Below are positions 51,951-60,639 of a stretch of 64,000 nucleotides of DNA, in pieces (the first letter of the stretch is position 1; each line of letters opens with the position of its first letter). Source of the stretch: CAYFPS01 sp964345075 (GTDB taxonomy: Bacteria; CAIWAD01); NCBI GenBank assembly GCA_964345075.1, contig CAYFPS010000016.1:1-64000 (forward strand). The letters run 5' to 3'. A program made the translations under genes and the position numbers. The notes beneath the pieces were generated by a model that saw nothing but the letters and a program-made list of their open reading frames with translations, made no database searches and was not told the DNA's origin.

Positions 51951-52690
51951 AACTTACCCTCAAAGTCTGGCGTCAGGCCTCGCGTGAGGCCAAGGGTCGA
52001 ATCGAGACCATTGAGACACCCGAAGTCAACACACACATGTCCTTCCTCGAGATGCTCGATGTCACCAACGAGATGCTCGAGCGTCAGGGCAAGGAGCCGA
52101 TCGCCTTTGATCACGACTGCCGCGAAGGCATCTGTGGTACTTGCAGCCTGATGATCAACGGTCAGGCCCACGGCCCCTGGTACGGCACCACCGCCTGCCA
52201 GCTGCACATGCGTGAATTCAAGAATGGCGATGTGATCGTGATCGAGCCGTGGCGGGCGAAGGCCTTCCCCGTGATACGCGACCTGATTGTGGATCGCAGT
52301 TCCTTTGATCGCGTCATGGAAGCTGGCGGTTATGTAAGCATCAACACTGGCGCGCCGCAGGATGCCAATAACCTGCCCATTCCCAAGCAGGACGCGGACG
52401 CGGCCATGGATGCGGCTTCCTGCATCGGCTGTGGAGCCTGTGTGGCCAGCTGCAAGAATGCCAGTGCCATGCTCTTTGTCTCAGCCAAGGTGAGCCAGTT
52501 TGCCCATCTGCCGCAGGGACAGCCCGAGCGCATGATGCGTGTGAAGAACATGGTTGCCGCCATGGATGCGGAAGGCTTTGGTAACTGCACCAATCTCTAT
52601 GAGTGCGAAGCCGCCTGCCCCAAGGAAATCAAGATTTCCAATATCGCCCTGCTGAATCGTGATTTCCGCAAGTCGATGTGCGACGAATAG
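51947..52690 (+). CDS. sdhB: Succinate dehydrogenase iron-sulfur subunit
   Basis: The 247-residue protein starts at GTG, overlapping the sdhA stop. Cys motifs for the three clusters are CREGICGTCSLMING (2Fe-2S), CIGCGACVASCKN (4Fe-4S) and CTNLYECEAACPKEI (3Fe-4S region). It links SdhA to the b558 subunit. A strong terminator follows. Confidence 0.95.
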   Translation: MKLTLKVWRQASREAKGRIETIETPEVNTHMSFLEMLDVTNEMLERQGKEPIAFDHDCREGICGTCSLMINGQAHGPWYGTTACQLHMREFKNGDVIVIEPWRAKAFPVIRDLIVDRSSFDRVMEAGGYVSINTGAPQDANNLPIPKQDADAAMDAASCIGCGACVASCKNASAMLFVSAKVSQFAHLPQGQPERMMRVKNMVAAMDAEGFGNCTNLYECEAACPKEIKISNIALLNRDFRKSMCDE

Positions 52691-52709
52691 CGGTCCAATC
52701 CAGGCAATC

Positions 52710-52740
52710 AAAAGGCGCTTTCACTGAAAGCGCCTTTTTT
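52710..52740 (+). terminator. Rho-independent terminator of sdhCAB
   Basis: The AAAGGCGCTTTC/GAAAGCGCCTTT stem with a short loop and T6 tract lies here. The last T is also the first base of a TGTATCAC octamer; a second octamer lies 40 bp on. Confidence 0.93.
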
Positions 52741-52808
52741 GTATCACGGAACTGCTCTTGAGGGTGCGACCGGATCACGTGTATCACACGCTTTCATTCA
52801 CCTGCTCT

Positions 52809-54878
52809 TTAGTGCAGGCCTTCGACCTTTTCCCTTGGTCCTGAAACCAGCAGACGATCTCCTATGTGAAGAATGAGCTCGGCCGCGGGCATCAATTGTT
52901 CGATGCGGCCACCATCCTGATCCTCCACATGGCGCTTGATCAGCAGGATCTCAATACCGTGACTCTGCCTGAGGGCAAGCTCGGCCAGACTTTTGCCGGC
53001 AAAGTGAGAGGGAAGTTCCACTTCTGCCATGATCAGGCCTGCTCCAAAGGCCGCCGTGCCCAGCCGTTCGGTGGCAGACAGACTTTGCGTGGCACCCTCC
53101 AGCAAGTCCAGCTTCGTGATCTGCGCATGATAGGCGTCGACCACATCCACGCGATGAACACTGCCGATAATCCGCCTTGTATCACGGGGATCAACCACGG
53201 GCAGCTCGTCTGCATTCATGCGTGAGAACTCGCGTATCACAAGATCCAGACTGTCATCGGGCGTGATCGGCGCCATGCGGCCAGTGCAGATATCCTCGGC
53301 GCGCAGAACGGGTGCCAGCGTTTCAACATCAAAAAGCACACGACGGATTTCCGGGTAGCCGATAATGCCCGCCAGCTTGCCTTCATCATTCAACACGAAG
53401 AAGGTCGGATGCTGGCTACTGTCGGAAAGTTCCTGCAGCAGCAGGCTGACACGCAGGGATGAGGGCACGGTTTTCATGTCGCTGCGCATCACTTCGCCCA
53501 CGTTGACCGTGCTCAGCACATTGCGGTCCTGCCCCTGCTCCAGGTCGATGCCCTGTGCCTTCAACTTGATTGTATAAATGCTTTCCTTCATCAGGCGACC
53601 GGCCAGCATCACGGCAATAATCGATGAGAGCATCAGCGGCAGGATCACCTGATAGCCGCCCGTCAGCTCAAACAGGATCAAAATGGCCTGCAGGGGTGCC
53701 CGCGTAGCCGCCGCCAAAACAGCTGCCATACCCACCAGAGAATAAGCACCATAGTGGGGCGCGGTATGCAGGGGCGAGATTGCGCTGGCCCCGTACCAGA
53801 CCACTCCGCCTAGCATGGCTCCCAGAAAAAGCGAGGGCGCCAGAATGCCGCCACTGCCGCCGCTTCCCAGAGTCAGCGAGGTTGCCAGGATCTTGGCGAA
53901 GATCAGTGTGAGCAGCAGCCCCAGCCCCAGATGGCCATGAAGGGCTTCTTCGATGAACTCATAGCCAACACCGTAAACATGGGTCAGCCCGGCCAGCCCC
54001 ATCAGACCGATGCCCAATCCACCGATGGCAGGCTTGAGCCAGTCCGGAAGGGCCAGCTCCTCAAAAAAGCCCTCGGCCCGGTGCAGGCTCTGAATGAAGA
54101 GAACCGCCACGAAGGCAGCAGCGGCCCCCAGCAAGGCGTAGGGAATCAGCTCCCAGGCACTGACCATTTCGTAAGGCGGAACGGCAAAGGCTGCAACATC
54201 ACCAAAATGGCTGCGACTGACAGCCGTTGCCATCACCGAAGCCACAATGATCGGGCTCAGCTTGGCCACGCCGAAATCGCCCAGAATCACTTCCACAGCG
54301 AAGATCATGCCCGCGACGGGTGCATTGAAGGTGGCCGCGATACCGGCCGCTGCCCCGCAGCCCACAAAGGTCTTCATTCGCCGGGGACTGACGTGGAGCT
54401 TTTGCCCCAGCCAGCTGGCCAGTGCTGCGCCAATCTGCACAATCGGGCCTTCCGATCCGGCACTGCCCCCACTGCCAATGGTCAGCGCACTGGCCACCAC
54501 CTTGGCCGCCGCCACCTTACCACGAATCAGGCCGCCCTTGCGGGCCACAGAGAGCATCACCTGCGGCACGCCGTGTCCTTTGGCTTCAGAGGCCACGCGT
54601 GAAACGAGGGGCCCGACCAGCAGCCCGCCAAGCACAGGAATGCCGAGAATCAGCCACCAGGGCAGGCTTGACAGGACCTGAACTGTCGGATCGCTGGATT
54701 GGAAGAAGAGCAGTTCGACGGCATGAATCAGCTTGCGAAAACCAACGGCACCCAGGCCACCGATCAAACCAATCAGCATGGCCATCAACAGGTTGAAACT
54801 GTTTTCGCGGGAGGAAAAATCATCCCAGCGATGGGCCAGCCAGCTGCGAATCGAATGAACAAGGGAACGGCTTGTCAC
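52809..54878 (-). CDS. CIC-family chloride channel/antiporter with CBS and TrkA-C domains
   Basis: The 689-residue protein starts at GTG. Helices of the CIC fold span about residues 28-430, with filter segments GSGGSAGSEGPIVQIG and GSGGSGGILAPSLFLGAM. Two CBS domains (about 455-580) and a TrkA-C-like domain (about 600-689) follow, both usually ligand-binding gates. The gating-glutamate position (GSEGP) is kept, so transport could be proton-coupled. It lies downstream of a membrane LuxR-type regulator with a GTGA overlap. Two octamer-type motifs (53178 and 53234) fall in the CBS region. Confidence 0.88.
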   Translation of the reverse strand: MTSRSLVHSIRSWLAHRWDDFSSRENSFNLLMAMLIGLIGGLGAVGFRKLIHAVELLFFQSSDPTVQVLSSLPWWLILGIPVLGGLLVGPLVSRVASEAKGHGVPQVMLSVARKGGLIRGKVAAAKVVASALTIGSGGSAGSEGPIVQIGAALASWLGQKLHVSPRRMKTFVGCGAAAGIAATFNAPVAGMIFAVEVILGDFGVAKLSPIIVASVMATAVSRSHFGDVAAFAVPPYEMVSAWELIPYALLGAAAAFVAVLFIQSLHRAEGFFEELALPDWLKPAIGGLGIGLMGLAGLTHVYGVGYEFIEEALHGHLGLGLLLTLIFAKILATSLTLGSGGSGGILAPSLFLGAMLGGVVWYGASAISPLHTAPHYGAYSLVGMAAVLAAATRAPLQAILILFELTGGYQVILPLMLSSIIAVMLAGRLMKESIYTIKLKAQGIDLEQGQDRNVLSTVNVGEVMRSDMKTVPSSLRVSLLLQELSDSSQHPTFFVLNDEGKLAGIIGYPEIRRVLFDVETLAPVLRAEDICTGRMAPITPDDSLDLVIREFSRMNADELPVVDPRDTRRIIGSVHRVDVVDAYHAQITKLDLLEGATQSLSATERLGTAAFGAGLIMAEVELPSHFAGKSLAELALRQSHGIEILLIKRHVEDQDGGRIEQLMPAAELILHIGDRLLVSGPREKVEGLH

Positions 54879-55399
54879 GAGGCGACGCTTTCAGAAGAGT
54901 TGCCGGGCTGCAGCAGGTCTTCCAGAAACCAGGCGGAAAGCTCGGCACGTCCACTAATTTCGGCCTTGCGGTAAACTTCCTGCGACTGCTGGCGAACCGT
55001 GCGCTCGCTGGTTTCGCGAATAAGGGCAATCTCCTTGTGACTTAACCCTTTAAGCAGGTAGAAGCCCACATCCCGCTCAGCCGGACTAAGCTGCCAGCGC
55101 TGAAACTGCTTGTCGATCGCCTCGCCCAGACCCTTCAGGTGCTCTTCAGCTTCCGCTTGCCACTTTTCAGCATCACGGCGGGCAAGGGCCAGATCATCAC
55201 GCAGGCCTTTGCTTTGCTTTTTCTCGCGCCGAATTTCAAAGAGAAAGAAGATCAGACCGCTCAGAGTAATGGCCGCAAAAACAAGCTCCAGCGAGACATG
55301 CAGCCAGCCGTCGCCTTCCATCAGGTCCAGAACAGGATCGATCAGCAGAAAGAGGGTAATCACCAGAAAGTAAGCGGCAGCCAGGTAGTTTTTAAGCAT
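54875..55399 (-). CDS. Membrane-anchored LuxR-type regulator
   Basis: The 174-residue protein has two N-terminal membrane helices (about 4-22 and 33-52), a short coiled coil (REKKQSKGLRDDLALARRD) and a C-terminal LuxR/GerE helix-turn-helix (LSPAERDVGFYLLKGLSHKE, then IALIRETSERTVRQQSQEVY). A DNA-binding domain tethered to two membrane helices without a kinase suggests a one-component sensor. The start at 55399 follows the membrane segment logic; a TTG at 55456 would add 19 residues. It overlaps the channel gene, its probable regulatory partner. Confidence 0.78.
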   Translation of the reverse strand: MLKNYLAAAYFLVITLFLLIDPVLDLMEGDGWLHVSLELVFAAITLSGLIFFLFEIRREKKQSKGLRDDLALARRDAEKWQAEAEEHLKGLGEAIDKQFQRWQLSPAERDVGFYLLKGLSHKEIALIRETSERTVRQQSQEVYRKAEISGRAELSAWFLEDLLQPGNSSESVAS

Positions 55400-55480
55400 G
55401 GTGCGTCCGATTAAGTCATTTGGCCGATCGAATTCCGGCCAATTCTGAAGCTGCAAGGCAGGGGTCGAACGAATGACCCA

Positions 55481-55509
55481 TTGCCAGAGCCCATAAGGTA
55501 ATGTAGAAT
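55481..55509 (+). promoter_or_regulatory. Probable promoter of the envelope-glycosylation operon
   Basis: TTGCCA and TAGAAT are separated by 17 bp, 31 bp upstream of the LAB-N gene's ATG. Confidence 0.5.
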
Positions 55510-55540
55510 GAGGATCGATGATGCGTAGAACACCGCCACT

Positions 55541-56140
55541 ATGATCTGGCTTGGCTGGCTGGGCCAGGCCCTTTTCTTCTCCCGCAGTCTGCTGCAGTGG
55601 ATGGCCTCCGAGCGAGAGGGCAGAAGCCTTGTCCCGAAAGGCTACTGGGAGCTCTCGATCAGCGGCTCGCTGCTGCTTGGAATCTATGCCTTGTCAAGGC
55701 AGGATCCTGTCATCGTGCTGGGGCAGGCTGTCAATTTCGCCATCTACCTTAGAAACATCTATCTCGAGTACAGGCCTCCGCTGCTTCCCCTGCGCAAACG
55801 CATTCTGATAGTTGTGCTGCTGGCCATCATCGGTAGCGTTGCCGTAATCAGCCACGAGCATTTCACGCATTTGAACGGGCACTGGGCGCTGGCTGGCTGG
55901 ATTGGACAAAGCTTTTCCATTTGCCGTTTTCCCGCGCAATGGTGGTATCGTGAGCGAAGCGGCCGTGAAGAACTGCCCCCGATGTTCTGGTTCTGCAGTC
56001 TGATCGGCTCCCTGTTGATCCTGCTCTACGCCCTGGCCAGACAGGACTGGGTGATCCTGAGCGGACAGGCCGTCGGCCTGTTGATGTACAGTCGCAACAT
56101 CATGCTGATGATCTGGCCCAAAGCTGGGAAAGCCGGATGA
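55541..56140 (+). CDS. Tandem LAB-N (lipid-A-disaccharide synthase N-terminal-like) membrane protein
   Basis: The 199-residue protein is made of two copies of the three-helix LAB-N domain: GWLGQALFFSRSLLQWMASE with QAVNFAIYLRNIYL, and GWIGQSFSICRFPAQWWYRE with QAVGLLMYSRNIML. LAB-N proteins occur with lipid-A and undecaprenyl-sugar genes and are thought to assist polyprenyl-phosphate-sugar or lipid A handling. No ribosome site is obvious. The stop overlaps the next ATG. Confidence 0.85.
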   Translation: MIWLGWLGQALFFSRSLLQWMASEREGRSLVPKGYWELSISGSLLLGIYALSRQDPVIVLGQAVNFAIYLRNIYLEYRPPLLPLRKRILIVVLLAIIGSVAVISHEHFTHLNGHWALAGWIGQSFSICRFPAQWWYRERSGREELPPMFWFCSLIGSLLILLYALARQDWVILSGQAVGLLMYSRNIMLMIWPKAGKAG

Positions 56141-57723
56141 TGGAGCGAACGAAGCTGCCCCTTTGTGCCTGGCTACTGCTGATTGCGCTCGCCCTTGGCT
56201 CAGCCAGCCTGCACAAAGGCTTTTGGGGTGCCCACGGCGAAAGCCGGCGCAGTGAAGTCGGGCGGGAAGTGCTGGAAGAAGGCGCCTGGCTGATTCCCAC
56301 GCTGAACGGCGAGGCCTTTATCACAAAGCCGCCGCTGCTTTACTGGAGCATCGCTTCATCGTTGGCGATCTTCGGAGTGACTGAAGCCGCTGCCAGGCTC
56401 CCCTCCATTCTGGCCCTGCTGATCAGCTTTGCCGGGATGATCAGCATAGCGCGCAGCCTGAAACAGGATCTTGACCTGCCCGATGCGAAGGAACTCGATG
56501 CAGGCCTGGCCCTGATCTCCATGCCGCTGGTGCTGATGATGGCGCTGAATGCCGAGACGGAACCCCTGCTGTTGATGTTCACGATATTGAGTGTGGCGGG
56601 GTGGTTGAGGATTGCAGTCCGACCACTGGTCCGACCAGTGGTCGGAAGAACTTCCACCGAACACCCCCCATCCAGCTTCAAACCGGCCCTTTTAACGGCC
56701 TTTGCCCTGGCAGGCGGCTTCCTGGTAAAAGGACCACTTGGCTGGCTCTTTCCGCTCTTTGGCATCCTGGCTCTGGAAATCATGCTGCCAAGGGAAAGAC
56801 GGCGTGCAACACTTCAAAACACGGCCATTGTCCTGCTTGGAGCGGTACTGTTGCCGCTGCCCTGGTTTTTGCTCGTCCTGAACAAACTGCCGCATGCGAT
56901 GGAGATCTGGCTGGGCGAAAGTGTCGCGCGCCTGACCGACGCGGACTTCGACGTGCATCGCGAGCCCGTCTGGTACTATCTCCCGCGCTTGCTGCTCTTT
57001 CTGCCTCCGCTGATTGTAGCCTTTTTGCGCCCGGTAAATGAAAAAGGCCGCAAGGTCCTGCTTTTCTGGCTGGCTCTGGGCGTCTTCTTCCTTAGTATGG
57101 CCGCTTCCAAACGAAGTCACTACCTGCTTTCGCTTGCCCCGGCGGCCGCGCTGTTTCCTTTGTTGATTGGAAAGAACAGCAAGAGCTTCAATCGCATTCT
57201 GGCCATCGCTGGTGCCTGCCTACCCCTTCTTGTGGCGATCATGATTTGGCTGCCGCGAAGAGCAGAGTGGATGCCGGGCCCTATGGGCAAAACGGTGGCA
57301 ACGCTTCTGCTGATGGCCGGCGCTGTCTGGATCTGGCGACAGGCAAGCTGGCAGGCTTTTGCTCAGGGCCTCCTGCTGGTTCTGCTGATTGGTGGTCAGA
57401 CGATCCTGCCCGCCATTGATGCTTACCGAAATCCGGGAAGCTTCTACGATCAGGTGGCGAAGCTGATTCCAGGCGAGGCCGAGGTCTACAACTGGCGAAA
57501 CGATCGTTACAGTGCAGCCTTTCATCTACATCGTCATGTCAAGCCGCTGCGCAGCGTTGAGGACATTGAGGGCCTTCAATTGGACAGCCTGTTGATTCTT
57601 TGTCAGGAGAAGGATTTGCATCCTGTGCCGGGAGAAGCGAAGATCATGCTGCGCAAGGAATTCCACGATCCATTCAAGCCAAATCGCTCACGGGTCTGGA
57701 TTCTGGCGCAGCTCAACCTGTAA
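56137..57723 (+). CDS. ArnT-like membrane glycosyltransferase (GT39/GT83 type)
   Basis: The 528-residue protein has about eleven membrane helices and an N-terminal periplasmic acidic loop (WGAHGESRRSEVGREVLEEG) followed by TLNGEAFITKPPLLYW, the conserved start of polyprenyl-phosphate-sugar transferases such as ArnT. It is predicted to move a sugar from a polyprenyl carrier to lipid A or another envelope acceptor. A 12-bp GTCCGAC satellite is embedded in frame at 56617-56646, coding V-R-P-L-V-R-P-V-V-G-R in a loop. It overlaps the LAB-N gene (ATGA). Confidence 0.82.
   Translation: MMERTKLPLCAWLLLIALALGSASLHKGFWGAHGESRRSEVGREVLEEGAWLIPTLNGEAFITKPPLLYWSIASSLAIFGVTEAAARLPSILALLISFAGMISIARSLKQDLDLPDAKELDAGLALISMPLVLMMALNAETEPLLLMFTILSVAGWLRIAVRPLVRPVVGRTSTEHPPSSFKPALLTAFALAGGFLVKGPLGWLFPLFGILALEIMLPRERRRATLQNTAIVLLGAVLLPLPWFLLVLNKLPHAMEIWLGESVARLTDADFDVHREPVWYYLPRLLLFLPPLIVAFLRPVNEKGRKVLLFWLALGVFFLSMAASKRSHYLLSLAPAAALFPLLIGKNSKSFNRILAIAGACLPLLVAIMIWLPRRAEWMPGPMGKTVATLLLMAGAVWIWRQASWQAFAQGLLLVLLIGGQTILPAIDAYRNPGSFYDQVAKLIPGEAEVYNWRNDRYSAAFHLHRHVKPLRSVEDIEGLQLDSLLILCQEKDLHPVPGEAKIMLRKEFHDPFKPNRSRVWILAQLNL
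56617..56646 (+). repeat. GTCCGAC satellite inside a coding sequence
   Basis: Two and a half 12-bp units (GTCCGACCACTG, GTCCGACCAGTG, GTCGGA) lie in frame inside the glycosyltransferase gene. They match the intergenic arrays at 32661 and 32814, so the element can enter genes without breaking the frame. Confidence 0.85.
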
Positions 57724-57758
57724 ACTGCCAATAACGTTGAAAAAGCAGGCGAATCGCA

Positions 57759-58469
57759 ATGAGTCGATTTTCTCTGGTCATACCGGCTTTCAACGAAGAG
57801 GCTTCGATTCCACAGCTTGCCCTGGAAATCGAGCGGGCACTTGCCGGGCGCGACTGGGAATGTCTGTGGGTAGATGACTGCTCCAGCGACTCGACCCTGG
57901 CCGTGATACATGAACTTCGCAGCAGGGAAACCCGGCACAGGGCGGTCTCGCTTGCGAAAAATTCAGGACAAAGCGCTGCCCTGATGGCTGGCTTTCGCCA
58001 TGCTACGGGTGATGTCATCGGCACCATGGACAGCGATGGCCAGAACAATCCGGCAGACCTTCCAAAGATGCTGGACCTGCTGGCAGCAAGTGGGGCTGAT
58101 CTGGTTAATGGTCGCCGCGCCAGGCGCCGTGATACATGGGTACGCCGGCTTTCCAGCCGCATTGCCAACACCTATCGCAATGCCCTGACAGGCGAAAGCG
58201 TAAGTGATGTGGGCTGTGCGATTCGCGTATTCAGGCGCGAATGTGTCAGGCAACTCCCGCCCTTCAAAGGCATGCATCGCTTTCTGCCGACACTGATCAA
58301 GCTGGACGGCTGGTCGATTGTGGAAATCCCGGTGGATCACAGATCACGCGAACAGGGTCGAAGCAAGTATGGAATCAACAACCGGCTGTGGGTGGGCATT
58401 CTCGATACCTTCGGCATGATCTGGATCAAATCACGCTACGCAAGTTCAAGAAGCTCGTGTGATACATGA
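57759..58469 (+). CDS. GT2 glycosyltransferase (polyprenyl-phosphate sugar synthase type)
   Basis: The 236-residue cytoplasmic GT-A enzyme has VIPAFNEEASIPQL, WVDDCSSDSTLAV, the metal-binding DSDGQNNP (DXD-like) and HRSREQGRSKYG near the end. It lacks the C-terminal membrane helices of ArnC but otherwise fits dolichyl/undecaprenyl-phosphate mannose synthases. It probably makes the lipid-linked sugar used by the upstream membrane transferase. Its 3' end overlaps the next gene (ATGA). Confidence 0.85.
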   Translation: MSRFSLVIPAFNEEASIPQLALEIERALAGRDWECLWVDDCSSDSTLAVIHELRSRETRHRAVSLAKNSGQSAALMAGFRHATGDVIGTMDSDGQNNPADLPKMLDLLAASGADLVNGRRARRRDTWVRRLSSRIANTYRNALTGESVSDVGCAIRVFRRECVRQLPPFKGMHRFLPTLIKLDGWSIVEIPVDHRSREQGRSKYGINNRLWVGILDTFGMIWIKSRYASSRSSCDT

Positions 58470-59305
58470 AGAAGACACCTCCCCCCGACCGTGGCTGGAA
58501 GAGTTTCCTCTTTAGCCTGTACCTGTTTGGAACCTCCTGTATCACGCTGATTGCGTGGCAGGGTTGGTCTTTCTACTCGGCAAGCCTGACAGAGCGTCCC
58601 CGACACGAAGGCTGGGACTTCTGGCATCCAGGCGCGCTCTACGGGCACGGACTTGGCATCATCGGTACAGTGCTGATCCTGCTCCTTCTGCTCTACATCC
58701 CACGCAAGCGCATTCGTTCCTGGGAGCGCTTTGGCAGCCTTAAGCGCTGGCTGGATGTACATATCTGGATGGGAATCTTTGGCCCGCTGCTGATCATTCT
58801 TCACAGCAGTTTCAAATTTGGCGGACTGGTCAGTTTCAGCTTCTGGTCGATGGTGGCAGTTGCCCTCTCCGGTGTCCTCGGTCGCTATCTGTACCTGCAG
58901 ATTCCCCGCAACGACGAAGGTCACGAGCTGAGTCATAACGAGATTCAGATGCAGCTGCATGAACTCAGCCAGGAAGCGGGGGGTGCAGGCATCAGCAATT
59001 CAGGAAGCCCTTCCAGTGGTATGCTCAACTGGCTCAGCATGGATCTGCGCTGGCTCTTTGGAAAAGGCAGACTACTCAAAGAGCTGCGCGAGGGCGGGAC
59101 AAGCGACCCCGAACACATTCTGCGCCTGATTCGAAAGCGCGACTTGCTGGGGCGCAGGGCGGCATCTCTTGAGCTGGCTCGCCGCCTCTTGCACCACTGG
59201 CATGTCTTTCACAGGCCCTTTGCCTTCATCATGATCCTCTTCATGGTGATACATGTCGTAACTGTTTTGCTCTTCGGAGCCCGACTTTTTCATGGCGCCA
59301 ACTGA
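58466..59305 (+). CDS. Cytochrome b-like membrane protein (ferric-reductase/b561-like)
   Basis: The 279-residue protein has five predicted membrane helices (about 14-37, 62-79, 97-117, 123-146 and 255-275). Histidines suited to haem b lie in LDVHIWMGIFG (H99) and IILHSSF (H113), and a second group, HHWHVFHRPF and MVIHVV, is in the last helix region. It probably carries electrons across the membrane between quinol or the next gene's flavin/iron-sulfur protein and the multihaem cytochromes. It overlaps the next gene by one base at 59305 (TGATG). Confidence 0.7.
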   Translation: MKKTPPPDRGWKSFLFSLYLFGTSCITLIAWQGWSFYSASLTERPRHEGWDFWHPGALYGHGLGIIGTVLILLLLLYIPRKRIRSWERFGSLKRWLDVHIWMGIFGPLLIILHSSFKFGGLVSFSFWSMVAVALSGVLGRYLYLQIPRNDEGHELSHNEIQMQLHELSQEAGGAGISNSGSPSSGMLNWLSMDLRWLFGKGRLLKELREGGTSDPEHILRLIRKRDLLGRRAASLELARRLLHHWHVFHRPFAFIMILFMVIHVVTVLLFGARLFHGAN

Positions 59306-60639
59306 TGGAAAGCCTCCTCGTATACGGTTCCGCACTGGCTCTCAGCCTGATCATCGTTGCCATTTATCTCCTGCGAATTCGTCGCAAGGAGAGGATTGTG
59401 ATACAGGTCATGCAGGACAATCGAGAAGCGGGCCTGACCGAGCCGCCATCCCTTCATCCTGTGATACGACCTGATCGCTGTATTGGCAGTGGGGCCTGTG
59501 TTACAGCCTGCCCGGAAAAGATGATCCTCGGGCTGGCTGGCAACAAGGCACATCTGGTCAATCCAACAGCCTGTATTGGTCATGGCGCCTGTGAAGCTGC
59601 CTGCCCGGTTTCGGCGATTGACCTTGTCTTTGGAACCTCACGTCGCGGCGTTGACATTCCCCGTCTTACACCGGATTTCCAGACCAATGTCAGCGGCCTG
59701 TTTATTGCTGGCGAACTTGGTGGCATGGGGCTCATTCGAAATGCCGTGACACAGGGGCGACAAGCTGCCGAAGCCATTGCCAAAAGCCTGCCAGCAAAGC
59801 GTGATACAACCATGACCGACCTGCTGGTGATCGGTGCGGGGCCAGCGGGGATTGCGGCAGCCCTAAGGGCAAAGGAACTTGGCCTTAGTTGCCAACTGCT
59901 GGACCAGTACGGCCACGGCGGTGCCGTCAGGCACTATCCGCGGAACAAACTGGTGATGACACAGCCCATGTGCCTTCCCGGCGAAGAACCCTTCACCCTG
60001 CGAGAAGTGCGCAAGGAAGAGCTGATGGCCCTGCTGGATGATGTGGTGGCTCGCCGTGGTCTGGACATTGTCAGTGGCATGCTGGTGCAGTCCATAGAAA
60101 AGCAGGGTGACTGCTTCCTTACCTGCGCAAAACAGGGTGACAGTGCCTGCGAGCATCATTCGCACAAAGTGCTGCTGGCAATTGGCCGTCGCGGTTCGCC
60201 CCGTCGTCTGGGGATTCCCGGCGAGAGCCAGCCCAATGTGATCTATTCACTGCCTGACCCTGATCCATGGCGAGATCAGGACTGTGTTGTCGTCGGCGGT
60301 GGTGACAGCGCACTTGAGGCGGCGCTCAGGCTTGTGGGTGCAGGCGCATCCAGTGTGACGCTTGTCTACAGGGGCGAAGCCTTCACCCGCGCCCGTGCAG
60401 CCAATCGAAAGTCAGTGGAAAAACTTGAAAGTTCAGGCAGACTGCTTGTGTTACGGGAAACCGATCCCACAGCCCTTAACGGTCGCAGCCTGACGGTCAT
60501 GCAAAAGGGCAGTCAGCTGTCGCTTGATTGTGACATGCTCTGCGTGCAGATTGGTGGCGAACTGCCAACGGCACTCCTGCAAAGCGCTGGTATCAAGGTC
60601 GACGTCCACTTTGGCAGGGAGGTAAAAGCCAGTGCCTGA
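59305..60639 (+). CDS. Membrane-anchored ferredoxin-flavoprotein fusion
   Basis: In this 444-residue protein a membrane helix (about 6-23) is followed by two 4Fe-4S motifs, CIGSGACVTACP and CIGHGACEAACP; a short segment like a flavoprotein C-terminal FAD motif (VSGLFIAGELGGMGLIRNAV, about 128); then a complete NAD(P)/FAD reductase module with LLVIGAGPAGIAAALRAKE (about 170) and CVVVGGGDSALEAAL (about 325). The reductase part resembles thioredoxin reductase/YpdA-like proteins but has no CXXC. It probably transfers NAD(P)H electrons to the neighbouring cytochromes or the reverse. It overlaps the downstream cytochrome by 8 bp. Confidence 0.75.
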   Translation: MESLLVYGSALALSLIIVAIYLLRIRRKERIVIQVMQDNREAGLTEPPSLHPVIRPDRCIGSGACVTACPEKMILGLAGNKAHLVNPTACIGHGACEAACPVSAIDLVFGTSRRGVDIPRLTPDFQTNVSGLFIAGELGGMGLIRNAVTQGRQAAEAIAKSLPAKRDTTMTDLLVIGAGPAGIAAALRAKELGLSCQLLDQYGHGGAVRHYPRNKLVMTQPMCLPGEEPFTLREVRKEELMALLDDVVARRGLDIVSGMLVQSIEKQGDCFLTCAKQGDSACEHHSHKVLLAIGRRGSPRRLGIPGESQPNVIYSLPDPDPWRDQDCVVVGGGDSALEAALRLVGAGASSVTLVYRGEAFTRARAANRKSVEKLESSGRLLVLRETDPTALNGRSLTVMQKGSQLSLDCDMLCVQIGGELPTALLQSAGIKVDVHFGREVKASA

